A DNA stretch of 64,000 nt, taken from Flaccisagitta enflata (taxonomy: Eukaryota; Chaetognatha; Sagittoidea; Aphragmophora). Each line of letters begins with the position of its first letter. Positions within the stretch are counted from its first letter, which is position 1. Positions 54,906 to 64,000 of this stretch are shown here, piece after piece. Below the pieces are notes generated by a model, which worked only from the letters and a program-made list of their open reading frames with translations, made no database searches and had not been told where the DNA came from. The stretch spans positions 32,550,001 to 32,614,000 of the forward strand of contig OZ231127.1 of assembly GCA_965153355.1 (NCBI GenBank), given 5' to 3'. A program made the translations under genes and the position numbers.

Positions 54906-55403
54906 TTCTTACTCTTTTTTTAGATTTCGCATGAAAATTTTGCTAATTTAAGATTATTTTACTGTACAAAGCATGCAATTTGAAGACTGATTCTGTAAAA
55001 TAGTATGAATGGGCTCACATAGCACATGTCAAAACAGATTTTTGGTCAAGAATGGATAATTCTATGGAAAAAATGATCCAAAAAACTGATGGAACAAGAG
55101 TGTCAAGATATGGTTCATGATGTCATAATACTTAAAATACTTGCCAGAATAGGAAATCCAAAAGTATTCCAGTTGAACATTTTTTTCTCTTTTCAGCTTG
55201 CGGTGTGACAATATTTTCTCAGTCAGGAAGAAGAAAAAAACAATTTTGAAAAAAAATTTAATGCTGGTAAAGCTAAGACAATATGAGGTTCACCTACGCA
55301 ACAAGTGTTCTAAGGTTTCTCCGATAAGTCCAGTAGGGGACGGAGAGGCAGACAGATATAGAGACAGAAAATGAGAAAGACAGACAAAGAGATGGACATT
55401 CAA

Positions 55404-55650
<247 letters not shown>

Positions 55651-55943
55651 GTCGGTCAGTCAGCTGATCAATCAGATAGACAAAAATGGACAAGGATGCC
55701 ATTTCAATAATATGTGTTCTTGGCGCAGTACGTGAAGGTACATGAAGTAAATGAAACAGTTGGTTGAACTCTTAAAAGAACTTGAAATTTCTCAGGTGGT
55801 CCTTTAGAATACTTAAGGCATCAGGAAAATTATCTCAGTTGATTGGCTCCTAATTTTGGGCTTAACTGTTCGTCTAAACGACGGTAAAGATGAAAAAATA
55901 CAGTTCAGTGTAATTTGCTTTGTCCGTTGCGCGTCTGATGTCG

Positions 55944-56066
55944 TAAATGATGCCGCATGTGTTGTCGCATATGTTGTCGCATATGTTGTCGCATATGTTG
56001 TCGCATATATTGTCGCATATGTTGTCGCATATGTTGTCGCATATGATGCCGCATATGTTGTCGCAT
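55944..56066 (+). repeat. 12-bp minisatellite GTTGTCGCATAT
   Basis: About ten tandem 12-mers, each with only one or two variants (GATGCCGCATAT). The unit is a multiple of three, so several frames stay open, but flanking sequence does not support a gene. Confidence 0.9.
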
Positions 56067-56129
56067 TCTTCATAGCCGTTAGCTTGTTCACATTGCAACC
56101 GCTTCGTTAAAAACATCCGATTGAAAGTC

Positions 56130-56271
56130 ACTTGTGTGTCCTCCCTCCGTCCGTCTGCAGGTGAGTCCGTCGATAGGAAACGCGATTTTTGGATGACGCG
56201 AAATGGGCCAAAAATGTGATTTCTGTTTCTGCACCTGCTTATTTGCTCAATTTTCGTGTATCTGGCCTTGT
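56130..56271 (-). mobile_element. Family H element, diverged copy abutting the next one
   Basis: (GTCC)-tract remnants, GATGACGCGAAATGGGCCAA, TTCTGCACCTGCTTATTTGC and the end CGTGTATCTGGCCTTGT are visible. The next base T is immediately followed by the tail AGTCGCGG of the copy at 56272. Confidence 0.6.
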
Positions 56272-56439
56272 TAGTCGCGGACACGCGACTCTACACCTTG
56301 CGGTGTCGGTCGGTAGGTCGGTATGTCGGTCCGTCCGTCGGTCCGTCGGTCCGTCACATTTTTGAATTCCGAGCGGTTTTCGCATCACTGCTCCTGCCCA
56401 ACCGTCCGCGACTGGATTGCCGTGTATCCGGCCTTGTTT
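56272..56439 (-). mobile_element. Family H element, directly adjacent to another copy
   Basis: The plus strand reads AGTCGCGGACACGCGACTCT, ACACCTTGCGGTGTCGG, (GTCG/GTCC)n, GCGACTGGATTGCCGTG and TATCCGGCCTTGTTTTT. Confidence 0.88.
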
Positions 56440-56479
56440 TTCATTCAATTTGGAGTTGCTTGCCATTCATCCTCTTCAG

Positions 56480-56588
56480 CCATGGATGGGAAAATCTTAT
56501 CTCTTCAAATTCAATACGAATGAACAGAATGATGGACCAGATATAGCTGCCAACGGACCGACTGGCGTCGTATCGAACTGTGGTAACC
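56480..56588 (+). CDS. Candidate exon, unknown gene
   Basis: Acceptor ATCCTCTTCAG and a consensus donor ACC|GTAAGT bracket a 109-base open segment encoding PWMGKSYLFKFNTNEQNDGP and DIAANGPTGVVSNCGN. No domain is recognised. It lies downstream of the DGK-theta exons on the same strand, but I cannot align it to that protein. Confidence 0.25.
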
Positions 56589-56857
56589 GTAAGTGTACAC
56601 TCGTTTTTAAAACGGGGCAGAGTATTCCCCCTCGGAGTTGTCATACGCCAAGTGTGCTAATACTAGTTAACTCATGACCCGCTGTGCCTTCACTCTGATC
56701 TGAGCTAGGATGAAAAATCGAAGATCGAGCTTTTCAAATTTTTAAAAATCCTTTCTTCTTGATTCACTCTAAATTGGGGTAATCTATTTTCATTGGATTT
56801 GACACACGAAAAGACAAATAAGAGAGAATCCGTTGCTTTCATGTGACACTAGACGTG

Positions 56858-56861
<4 letters not shown>

Positions 56862-56942
<81 letters not shown>

Positions 56943-57004
56943 CACACACAAGCAAAATCACACAAACACAAGAACACAGGAACAGAGACAGTCGGACACA
57001 ACAA

Positions 57005-57071
<67 letters not shown>

Positions 57072-57082
57072 AACAACAATAA
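56862..57082 (+). repeat. (GA)n microsatellite and (GACAAC)n repeat
   Basis: About 78 bp of GA (56862-56938), and from 57000 a run of CAACAACGACAACGACAACG to 57080. Confidence 0.95.
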
Positions 57083-58160
57083 CTTTAGACCTTGATTTCT
57101 TTTCTCTTTCTCTTTCCGTTGTGTGTTGTGTGTACATTTAGCCTAGAATACGCATATGTTACCAATTACCTAAGGCAAGTCCTCCAAACCTCGAAAGGTT
57201 ATATCCCAAATTGCAAATATTTACAAGAAAAGAAGTACGTCTGGTTTCAGTTTCAGGAACAAAACATAGTATCGATTTCAGGGTCTCAGGGTCGATTCGA
57301 GGTTGGAACAGACAGAAGGTCTTCATTACATCCGTTCAATAATAATGCAAAGTGCTCCTTTCACTTGTTTGAATTGCTACAAGATGTTAGATGTACACTC
57401 TGTTAAAGGAGGTGAGAAGACACGTAACAAGACCGATTGGGCAACGAGTCATGGCGTGGAGTGAATTTTGCGCCGAATATGTGTGATACATGGAGTGACA
57501 GATAGACGGACAGAAACACGGTCTTCTTAAGTTTCTGACATAACAGTCAAAGCAGCCTTTTTGAGCCTATCGATCGTTCAATTCAGTATAAGATCATGCC
57601 GTGGCCAAAACGAGTGGCGCGGGGTCACAACATCGTGGCGGACGGGTGGGCCGGGGCGTCTTACAGTCATGCTTGGATAAATTGCAACTGGATTCTCAAG
57701 CCTATTACTCCGTCAAAAATCAGAAAAACCTAGCAAAATCATAGATGAAATTGATGCTTTTCAAAAGATGAAGAGATTGAGACCAAGTAGAGCGAATTTT
57801 ATTGATGCATTTAGATGAAATGCTGTTTTAAAGAGAAGGACTAAAAAACGGGGAGGGAAATTCATCAAAATTGAGCGTTTTTTCTGTTGGTGATATTTTT
57901 CTTCAAACCTTGGTTATTTCTAAACGAATAAAGCCACAATGACCAGCAACATCGCATTTGGAAGATTTTTCGCAGAGCTTTCAAATGGTCATGAATATTC
58001 TATGGTTTGGGCCCTTAGATTGACCAAAACTAGAAGAACAAGTAAAGATTAACATGCAATGTCAGTGGTCTCTCTACCTAAATTACCTCATTAGCTTTGC
58101 AACCTTAATGTCGTGCAGAATCTTGATAAGTGTTGAAAATGGTGGCGAATTAACTAAATA
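57083..58160. other. No gene supported
   Basis: A 104-codon frame at 57092-57406 has ordinary composition but no recognisable motif and no clear splice signals. GTGGCGGACGGGTGGGCCGG at 57632 is a fragment of family H. Confidence 0.35.
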
Positions 58161-58384
58161 TTGATGCTAACCTGCCAAAAAATATTGAATTTATACAGTT
58201 TGACCAAGAAAGTATCACTTAAAAATCAAATAAAGATCCAGTTGCAATTTATTCAAGCAGGACTGTACCCCCATCCACAACCCAAAACCCCATGCACATA
58301 CACAAAAAGCACTTTTCGGATCGTCCTGATGGACGGATCAATGTATGGTCCGAGCGAGTTAGTGACTTGTGCATATATGTGTGT

Positions 58385-58387
<3 letters not shown>

Positions 58388-58463
<76 letters not shown>

Positions 58464-58500
58464 TCTGTGTGTGTGTGTGTGAGTCTGTGTGTGTGTTTCT
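58388..58500 (+). repeat. (GT)n microsatellite
   Basis: Long GT run with two GAGTCTGT interruptions, followed by (ATTC)n at 58501-58518. Confidence 0.95.
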
Positions 58501-58719
58501 TTCATTCATTCATTCATTCTAAACGTTCATTCACATGTTGTCAATCAGCGAGGCGAACAATTGGTCATAACTTGGCCTCATTGCTGTTACATATTGCTGG
58601 TGTCTGGAAGGGCCGATATTGATGTCAGTACTCAGTAGTCACATAATGATACTGTCATGGACATAGTTCGTTTTGTTGCAACCATTGCCACTGTTGTTGC
58701 TTCCAGCTTCTTTTTTTTA

Positions 58720-58835
58720 GGTGCGCAAACGCATCTCTATAAATGGCTGTGTCCGTCGATCTGTCTGTCGGTAACGAATTTGTTCGACGATCCACACGGC
58801 ACGTTATTGGCCTACTTGGACTTAATTTGTTTTTT
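58720..58835 (+). repeat. Dispersed repeat shared with 27470-27590
   Basis: GCATCTCTATAAATGGCTGT, GTTCGACGATCCACACGGC and TTGGCCTACTTGGAC match the segment in the 27.5-kb region. It has a (GTC)-rich core like family H but different ends. A T-rich run follows (58829-58862). Confidence 0.6.
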
Positions 58836-58945
58836 TTTTTTTGTTTTTTTTTTTTTTTTTTTATCATTTTCTTTTCTTCATACCTACATGCTCATTTCAT
58901 TGATTTTTATGATGAGTCTTTAACCAAAAAATAAACGACATCCAG

Positions 58946-59068
58946 AAAAAAAAAACACGAAGACAACGAAAAAGCGAATCTGAAGAAGATTTGATGAAAA
59001 ACGCGCGGAGAAAATGCAAGAAAACAGAGAAACGTCTGCAACGTCAAGGACGAGGGAAAATGACATAA
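58946..59068 (+). CDS. Candidate 3'-terminal exon, Lys/Arg-rich C-terminus
   Basis: After ACATCCAG (ending 58945) the frame encodes KTRRQRKSESEEDLMKNARR and KCKKTEKRLQRQGRGKMT, then TAA at 59066-59068. The composition is basic and helical. No similarity is recognised, so it may be chance. Confidence 0.25.
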   Translation, partial: KKKTRRQRKSESEEDLMKNARRKCKKTEKRLQRQGRGKMT

Positions 59069-59166
59069 CGTCACTCTACGGTGACAACGAAGATGATAAC
59101 GATGACGATGATCATTATGGCGCCACGTTGCCGACGGGTGTGAGGGAGTAATGGATCGTCACTTGA

Positions 59167-59266
<100 letters not shown>

Positions 59267-59336
59267 GTGTCACATCACAACTGGAATGAATTTTCAGCAG
59301 CTTGCTCTACGCGACGGAAAAGTCTCTTCGTTTAAA

Positions 59337-59486
59337 ACAAGGCCAGATACACCGCATGCAGGTGGGCAGGGGCAGAGATGTAGAAGGCCAGGAACGGCGG
59401 CACAAAAAAACGCACTCAACAAATTGAAAGTGTGAACTGACGGGCTAAAAAGTAGCTTATAGTGTTACTGAGCACTCAACTAAAAA
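59337..59486 (+). mobile_element. Family H element, strongly diverged
   Basis: Head ACAAGGCCAGATACACCGC, GCAGGTGGGCAGGGGCAGAG, AAGTGTGAACTGACGGGC and a decayed end CTGAGCACTCAACTAAAAA. Confidence 0.55.
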
Positions 59487-59911
59487 TACCTTAAAATTCG
59501 CCATTTGTACAAATCGGTTGAGATCTGATCGATAGGAAATTATGAAGTTGAATGAAGTTTTCCACATTTGGGTAGGGGAGAAACCATTCTGATCGACGTT
59601 CAACCGGTTACTTTTCTTTAGGTCCTAATATTTTTCTAGAGAGGGGAACCCCAAGTTGGGCCTTTATGAAGGAGAAAGGGGCGCCGCCGATTTTTTTTTG
59701 ATTTTTGACTATTTCGCTAAAAAGAGACAAGGATAGCGACATACGAAATAAAGGGGAGACAGAGATAGCGACAAAGAAATAACAATGAGGAAATCCCGAG
59801 CCTGCATAGATCATTTCAAATCAAAATGCGACAATCAAAAATGATTAAAATTGTTAGTTACCTTCTTACATGTCTCCCACAACATTACCCACCTTGGCTT
59901 TTCTAATTATT

Positions 59912-60101
59912 GGTCGCGTGCACGCGACTCTACACCCTGCTTTGTCCGTCCATCCGTCAGTTGGTTGGTCGGTCCGTCACACTTTTACTTTTTTTATCAA
60001 TTTTATTTCTCAAAGTCATTTAGAGTAATTTTCGGGTATACTAAGTCATTCTAAGTCAATCTGTAAGTCTCGCATGCGACTTAAAGGTGTTGGCCTTGTT
60101 A
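59912..60101 (-). mobile_element. Family H element, decamer subfamily
   Basis: The plus strand reads GGTCGCGTGCACGCGACTCT, (GTCC/GTTG)n, ACACTTTTACTTTTT, several CTAAGTCATT-type decamers, GTCTCGCATGCGACTT and GTGTTGGCCTTGTT. It is the short relative of the copy at 29837-30192. A tail fragment of yet another copy lies at 60125-60190. Confidence 0.75.
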
Positions 60102-60253
60102 GGTTACTCCTCTCCTCACTACTCACTAATGGGGACTGACAGACAAATCGATGGACAAAGCTGGTTGGAGTTGCATGCACGCGACTAGAAACTTTTAGGA
60201 AATTTGTCGGCAGTGAGAAAGCACTGTTCTTTGCAGAGAGAAAGCTCTGTTAT

Positions 60254-60257
<4 letters not shown>

Positions 60258-60327
<70 letters not shown>
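60258..60327 (+). repeat. (GA)n microsatellite
   Basis: About 70 bp of GA. Confidence 0.95.
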
Positions 60328-60330
<3 letters not shown>

Positions 60331-60636
60331 ATACATGTACTTGCTCAAGAACAAACTGTCTTGGTAACATTAGACTGATTGCCGAGGATTGACCTAATCC
60401 TAAGGGCATTTCAGAATTATTTAGGATTTTTGTATGTAATCTTTTGTTTCTTTTTGACGAAGTCAAGTTTCAAATAATCCACTTATCAAATGTAATCCAT
60501 CAAAGGCAAATTTGAACAAACTTTTAAGGCCCGTATGGGCAACACAAGTCCTCTTAATGAGTACAGCCATATTGGCTCACCCATAATTTAGTATATTCTG
60601 CTATATGAAGCACCCAAGCGCCCCATGAAATATCCA

Positions 60637-60990
60637 TCATTTTCTGGCCAGGACAGATCGCATAATCTTTTCACTTCCCAAGAGGGTGATCTTCTGGCAC
60701 ATCTCTTTGCAGAGCTCAGCAGGGATCCTCTTTAGGTACGTATCAAAGTTTTGCGTAATGACCCCCAGTCCACCAACCACTATGGGAATCACCTCACACT
60801 CACAGTCCCACATCTTTCCCAATTCCACACGCAGAGCTCCATATTTCTACATTTTCTCATTCTCTTTAGCCTCAACAGCTCCGACAGCACGGTCTGTGCA
60901 AATGATCATGTCCCAGAGTATTTCCACCCTTTTATCCATGGTAACCTCCTCCGGTCTGTGTAAGTGCCATTTTTGTTGAGTTGGGAACCC
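60637..60990 (-). pseudogene. LINE relic: C-terminal endonuclease-type region
   Basis: On the minus strand one frame encodes KWHLHRPEEVTMDKRVEILW, DMIICTDRAV, then, after an apparent deletion of about 30 codons, ENEKM, an in-frame TAG, KYGALRVELGKMWDCECEVI and PIVVGGLGVITQNFDTYLKR to an SEKIMRSVLARK end. This matches the C-terminal PD-(D/E)xK-type endonuclease region of certain non-LTR elements (the common pattern W--H-PE----...ILWDF-IQTD, then E-EKI-KY-DL--EL-K-W-----IIPIVIGALG). The deletion removes the catalytic R-PD---D and DIAVP segments. A (GA)n tract cuts its upstream side at 61004. Confidence 0.75.
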
Positions 60991-60997
60991 AAAGGAT

Positions 60998-61100
<103 letters not shown>

Positions 61101-61304
61101 CACACAAGCATATTTTTTTCCAATATTTTAAATATTGTTTAGATACATTTTTCATTCAATGAAAAATGATAATTGATTACTATTTCAATTATTTTTGCAC
61201 AGATAAGCATTTCTAATTCTATGAAAAAGTATAAAAGTATAAAAAAAAGGGAGTTTCTTTTTTGGAAAATTCTTCTTTATGATCTTACATATCTTGGGTA
61301 AAAT

Positions 61305-61435
61305 AATAACTTTGCTTAGAAATTCAAAAATCATCGTGTTAAAAAACATGGCATCTTTCTAAAAACTTATGCGATAAGGGCCGCATATTCAAAAATGCAA
61401 AATTTTACAATCAGAAATAGACTTGAAATTTTCCT
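61305..61435 (+). repeat. Family S element, decayed copy G
   Basis: ACTTTGCTTAGAAATTCAAAA, AACATGGCATC and CAAAAATGCAAAATTTTACA keep the conserved strings (first ACTTTGCTTAGAAATTCAAA at 61310-61329). Stem pairing is largely lost. Confidence 0.4.
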
Positions 61436-61600
61436 CATCAATTTTCTTAACTTTTCCTCTCAGAATATCACACTTTATTGAGACTAAAAATCAAATTTAG
61501 TCTTCGTTTGCACCACGACATATATGGTATTCTGCAGTGGTCGTAATTTGTGGAAACACTCAATTTGTGTTGTCAGTCACAGCAGCACAAGAAAGAAAAA

Positions 61601-61754
61601 ACAAGGCCGGATACACGGCCACCAGTTGCGGACGGGTGGGCAGGGGCGGAAATGCGCATTTTCCCACTTTTCGACTCGTGCTTATGGACCAATGGACGGA
61701 CCGACGGACCGACGGACAAAGCCTCTTATAGAGTTGCGTGTCCGCAACTAAAAA
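61601..61754 (+). mobile_element. Family H element (GTTGCGGACG subfamily)
   Basis: Head ACAAGGCCGGATACACGGCC, CAGTTGCGGACGGGTGGGCA, GGCGGAAATGCGCATTTTCC, (GACC/GACG)n, CCTCTTATAGAGTTGCGTGT and CCGCAACTAAAAA. It is nearly identical in layout to 42993-43150. Confidence 0.88.
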
Positions 61755-62320
61755 GCAGGCGTGCATACTGTACCATATCATCCCCCCCCCTGGCGGTAAT
61801 AAAATCAAAGTGTTTAAAAATGGGGAAGGTGATCAAAGGAAGAAGAAAAAAGAGGGAAAAAAAGAGGGAAAAAAAAGAGATCTTATATTGTCGGTGGTAC
61901 TAAAAGACAACATATCAACAAAACAATACAAATTTTTATGAATAAAACCCAAAAATTATGTCATCATGTAACTAAATGGGGAAGAAAATCAACGATTTTT
62001 CAAACATGCGGGGAAGAAAATCAAAAGGACCAGAGAGGGAAAGAAATCATTGGTCACTGTACTGTATACACCTATAAACTCAAGCCAAACAGATGAGGAT
62101 ATGACGGCGTTCTTCCGAAGGCAACATTTGTGTTTCAACGGGAGCCAAAATCAAAAATTGTAACCTATGATTAAACAAAAAAATTATTTAGATGTATCAT
62201 AATTGATGTCTTTTGCATTATTTGCATTCCAAAACAAACAGAACCAAATGTAACTTGAATTGATAAAGAATATATAATGCAAATAACTGAAAATTTCAGT
62301 TTTTGGTAACTGACATAGTG
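61755..62320. other. No gene; AT-rich DNA
   Basis: GACGGCGTTCTTCCGAAGGC at 62104 is an inverted copy of 6979-6998, indicating another dispersed repeat. No exon is supported. Confidence 0.4.
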
Positions 62321-62322
62321 CC

Positions 62323-62690
62323 TTTTGAAATTTTAAGATTGCATAGAAAATGAAAAAATAAAAGACTTAGTTCTTTTTTAAAATTGATTACGGAGAGAAC
62401 AATTTTTTTGAAAATGCAAAATTTTGCTTTGTCTTAGAATTCAAACGGCAAAACAAAAAAAAATTATAAGCAAAATTTCATTAAAAACCTTGATTTACTT
62501 TCTTTTATTATATGAATTGCATACTTAAAATTTTTTTTTACATCAGAGTATAATAAAAGTGTATACACCAAGTGTCTTTAGAGACAATTTGTCCTTTGAA
62601 AACATTTTTGCACTATTACTATCCTGAAAATCATGCAAAAAGTTTTGTGGCACTCTTTATTTTCCTTCAAAAATTCACCGTCATATGCCA
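62323..62690 (+). repeat. Family S element, partly decayed copy H
   Basis: Outer arms TTTTGAAATTTTAAGA (62323-62338) and TCTTAGAATTCAAAC (62432-62446) still pair mostly. The inner stem AGTTCT/AGAACA is reduced. ATTGCATAGAAAATGAAAAA and GAAAATGCAAAATTTT are conserved. The following 240 bp (AAGTGTCTTTAGAGACAATT, TTCAAAAATTCACCGTCATA) match copies A-C. Confidence 0.65.
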
Positions 62691-62693
62691 AAT

Positions 62694-62760
<67 letters not shown>
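62694..62760 (+). repeat. (GA)n microsatellite
   Basis: About 67 bp of GA with one AA interruption, starting right at the end of family S copy H. Confidence 0.95.
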
Positions 62761-62765
<5 letters not shown>

Positions 62766-62870
62766 AAATATTAGTATGTATGTGTAGGAAAGAGATAGGG
62801 ATATAGATATGTTAAAAATATTAGCATACATATATACGTAGAAAACAAGGCCAACACCTATAATATGCAT

Positions 62871-63205
62871 GTCAGAGTGCCACATTTGGCTTAAACTGGC
62901 TTTCCCCTGGCAAGATTTTTTTCCCTTTGCTTAAAAGCTGTAATGAGCCTTGGCGCGACATTAAAATTGATCGGGAACCATCGCATCGTTAGGGTGACCA
63001 TGAAGTTTCCATAGAAACCAATGGCAGATACAAAATTCATATCTTAGAATTTTTTATTCTAATGCTAATCCAATACAAACCTTAACCTTACGATGGTTCC
63101 CGGTCGAATTGAAAGTCGCGCGAGGCCTCGTTTAACAGGATGTCTGCAAAAGGAACCGATGATCGCCAGGGGAAAGCCATTTTTTGCCTTTTCCGGCACT
63201 CAGAC
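62871..63205. mobile_element. Inverted-repeat element, 335 bp
   Basis: GTCAGAGTGCC at the left and GGCACTCAGAC at the right are inverted with one mismatch. Subterminal GGCTTTCCCCTGGC and GCCAGGGGAAAGCC are perfect, and an inner pair GGGAACCATCGCATCG / ACGATGGTTCCCGG adds a second stem. No coding frame. A family H head fragment (ACAAGGCCAACACCTATAA) lies just before it at 62846. Confidence 0.65.
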
Positions 63206-63214
63206 AAACGTAAC

Positions 63215-63312
63215 CTGTAAGTCGCGGGGCATGAATAACCGACAGACCGACAGACCGATGGACCCATGAACCGAAAAAGTGGAGTTTAGAGTCGCATAGC
63301 ACGCGACTAAAA
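63215..63312 (+). mobile_element. Family H element, headless fragment
   Basis: TAAGTCGCGGGGCATGAATA, (GACA/GACC)n and the tail GAGTCGCATAGCACGCGACT then AAAA. Confidence 0.65.
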
Positions 63313-63848
63313 GATCAATGAGCAAATCTAAAACAAGAGTGATTACGAAAATAGATGACGACGTTGGCGTCCTACGTCGCGTCATCTGAACCCAAACCCG
63401 TTTGACTTGATTGCTACTTCCGTTGATCGCGCTGGTGTTTCAGCTAACAACATCGGGATTAAGTATTCTGGCGTTGATGCCATTCTCTCACTCCCATCGA
63501 TAACGCCTCTTTCTCCCTTGATTCTTTATCATAATCAAATGTTTCTCTAATTGTTCTCAGTGGCACTCAGTTATCAAACCCCTCGTTACTTTGATTACTT
63601 TGTTAGCCAATGAATCAACAATTGAGTCTATTCCTCTTAGAGAGAAAATTGGATTTATTAGAAAACCAAAGGGACGACATGGATGGGGCTGTTCTGTGAG
63701 CTGACGACCCTGACTCGCATGACGACGTCACCGTTATCGTCGTCGTCATTGTGAATTTTTCATCGAATTCATCATCGATTCTTTCCTGTACAAATTTCCG
63801 AGGAACGTGGCCGCGCTGTTAGGCGCTCAAACGCCTCATCGAATTGAT
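63313..63848. other. No gene supported
   Basis: GC-moderate DNA with GACGACGTTGGCGTCC and GACGACGTCACCGTTATCGT motifs but no exon with a recognisable product. Confidence 0.35.
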
Positions 63849-63857
63849 CATCGATAC

Positions 63858-63965
63858 ACACTCTTTCTCTTTCTCTCTCTCTGTCTCTCTCTCTGTCTCT
63901 CTCTCTGTCTCTCTCTCTGTCTCTCTCTCTGTCTCTCTCTCTGTCTCTCTCTGTCTCTCTCTCTG

Positions 63966-64000
<35 letters not shown>
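63858..64000 (+). repeat. (CTCTGT)n/(CT)n repeat at the window end
   Basis: CTCTCTCTCTGT units run to the window edge, so the full length is not visible. Confidence 0.95.

Noticed and set aside
55199-55245. Possible next DGK-theta exon after TTTCTCTTTTCAG (would give a C-x-x-C join)
   Set aside because: The join gives C-L-T-C in phase, but the following residues lack the expected His and Cys and hit low-complexity Lys codons and a stop.

Overview
The window is nuclear DNA from an animal, most likely an invertebrate. The genes have GT-AG introns, and two of them belong to families typical of animals: a theta-type diacylglycerol kinase and a CD225/dispanin membrane protein. Non-coding DNA is AT-rich and filled with microsatellites and short non-autonomous transposons. 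There is no operon-like layout and no prokaryotic signal. I cannot name the species.

Genes. (1) 348-3007, + strand: a Kelch beta-propeller gene whose last visible exon is split by a 5'-truncated LINE with a 12-bp target duplication; removing the insert in silico restores an open frame through the sixth blade. (2) 30901-27657, - strand: a complete-looking two-exon CD225/dispanin gene. (3) 45419-48798, + strand: four phase-matched exons of a DGK-theta-type kinase (Ser-rich region, first C1 domain, start of a second C1); the kinase exons were not found. (4) 34157-42699, - strand: a BEL/Pao LTR retrotransposon with an intact 919-codon gag and a UGA-CUAG gag/pol junction, lacking reverse transcriptase. 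(5) 60637-60990, - strand: a relic of another LINE endonuclease region. Three further candidate exons are weak.

Repeat landscape. 0-8 kb: Kelch gene, an hAT-type MITE with a perfect 8-bp target duplication and a TA-flanked MITE. 7.9-14.7 kb: arrays of long palindromes, an inverted copy, and a 2.2-kb tandem duplication. 15-27 kb: MITEs, microsatellites, and a 2.25-kb TA-flanked element with other repeats nested in it. 27.6-31 kb: the dispanin gene. 31.6-42.7 kb: nested minisatellite element, LTR-retrotransposon tandem and an insertion carrying a 1.3-kb satellite. 43-49 kb: DGK-theta exons among simple repeats. 49-64 kb: no confidently identified host exon.

Three repeat families recur, and I give them working names. 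Family H (about 20 copies) has a hairpin at each end, sits in A/A (T/T) sites, and has a tandem-repeat centre; it resembles Helentron-associated elements. Family G has long GC-rich inverted ends around a 20-21 bp minisatellite. Family S is a 135-143 bp double palindrome whose stem sequences differ from copy to copy while staying self-complementary. The most informative observations are the LINE-interrupted Kelch gene, the natural empty/filled site for family H inside the LTR element, the covarying stems of family S, and the UGA-CUAG context between gag and pol.
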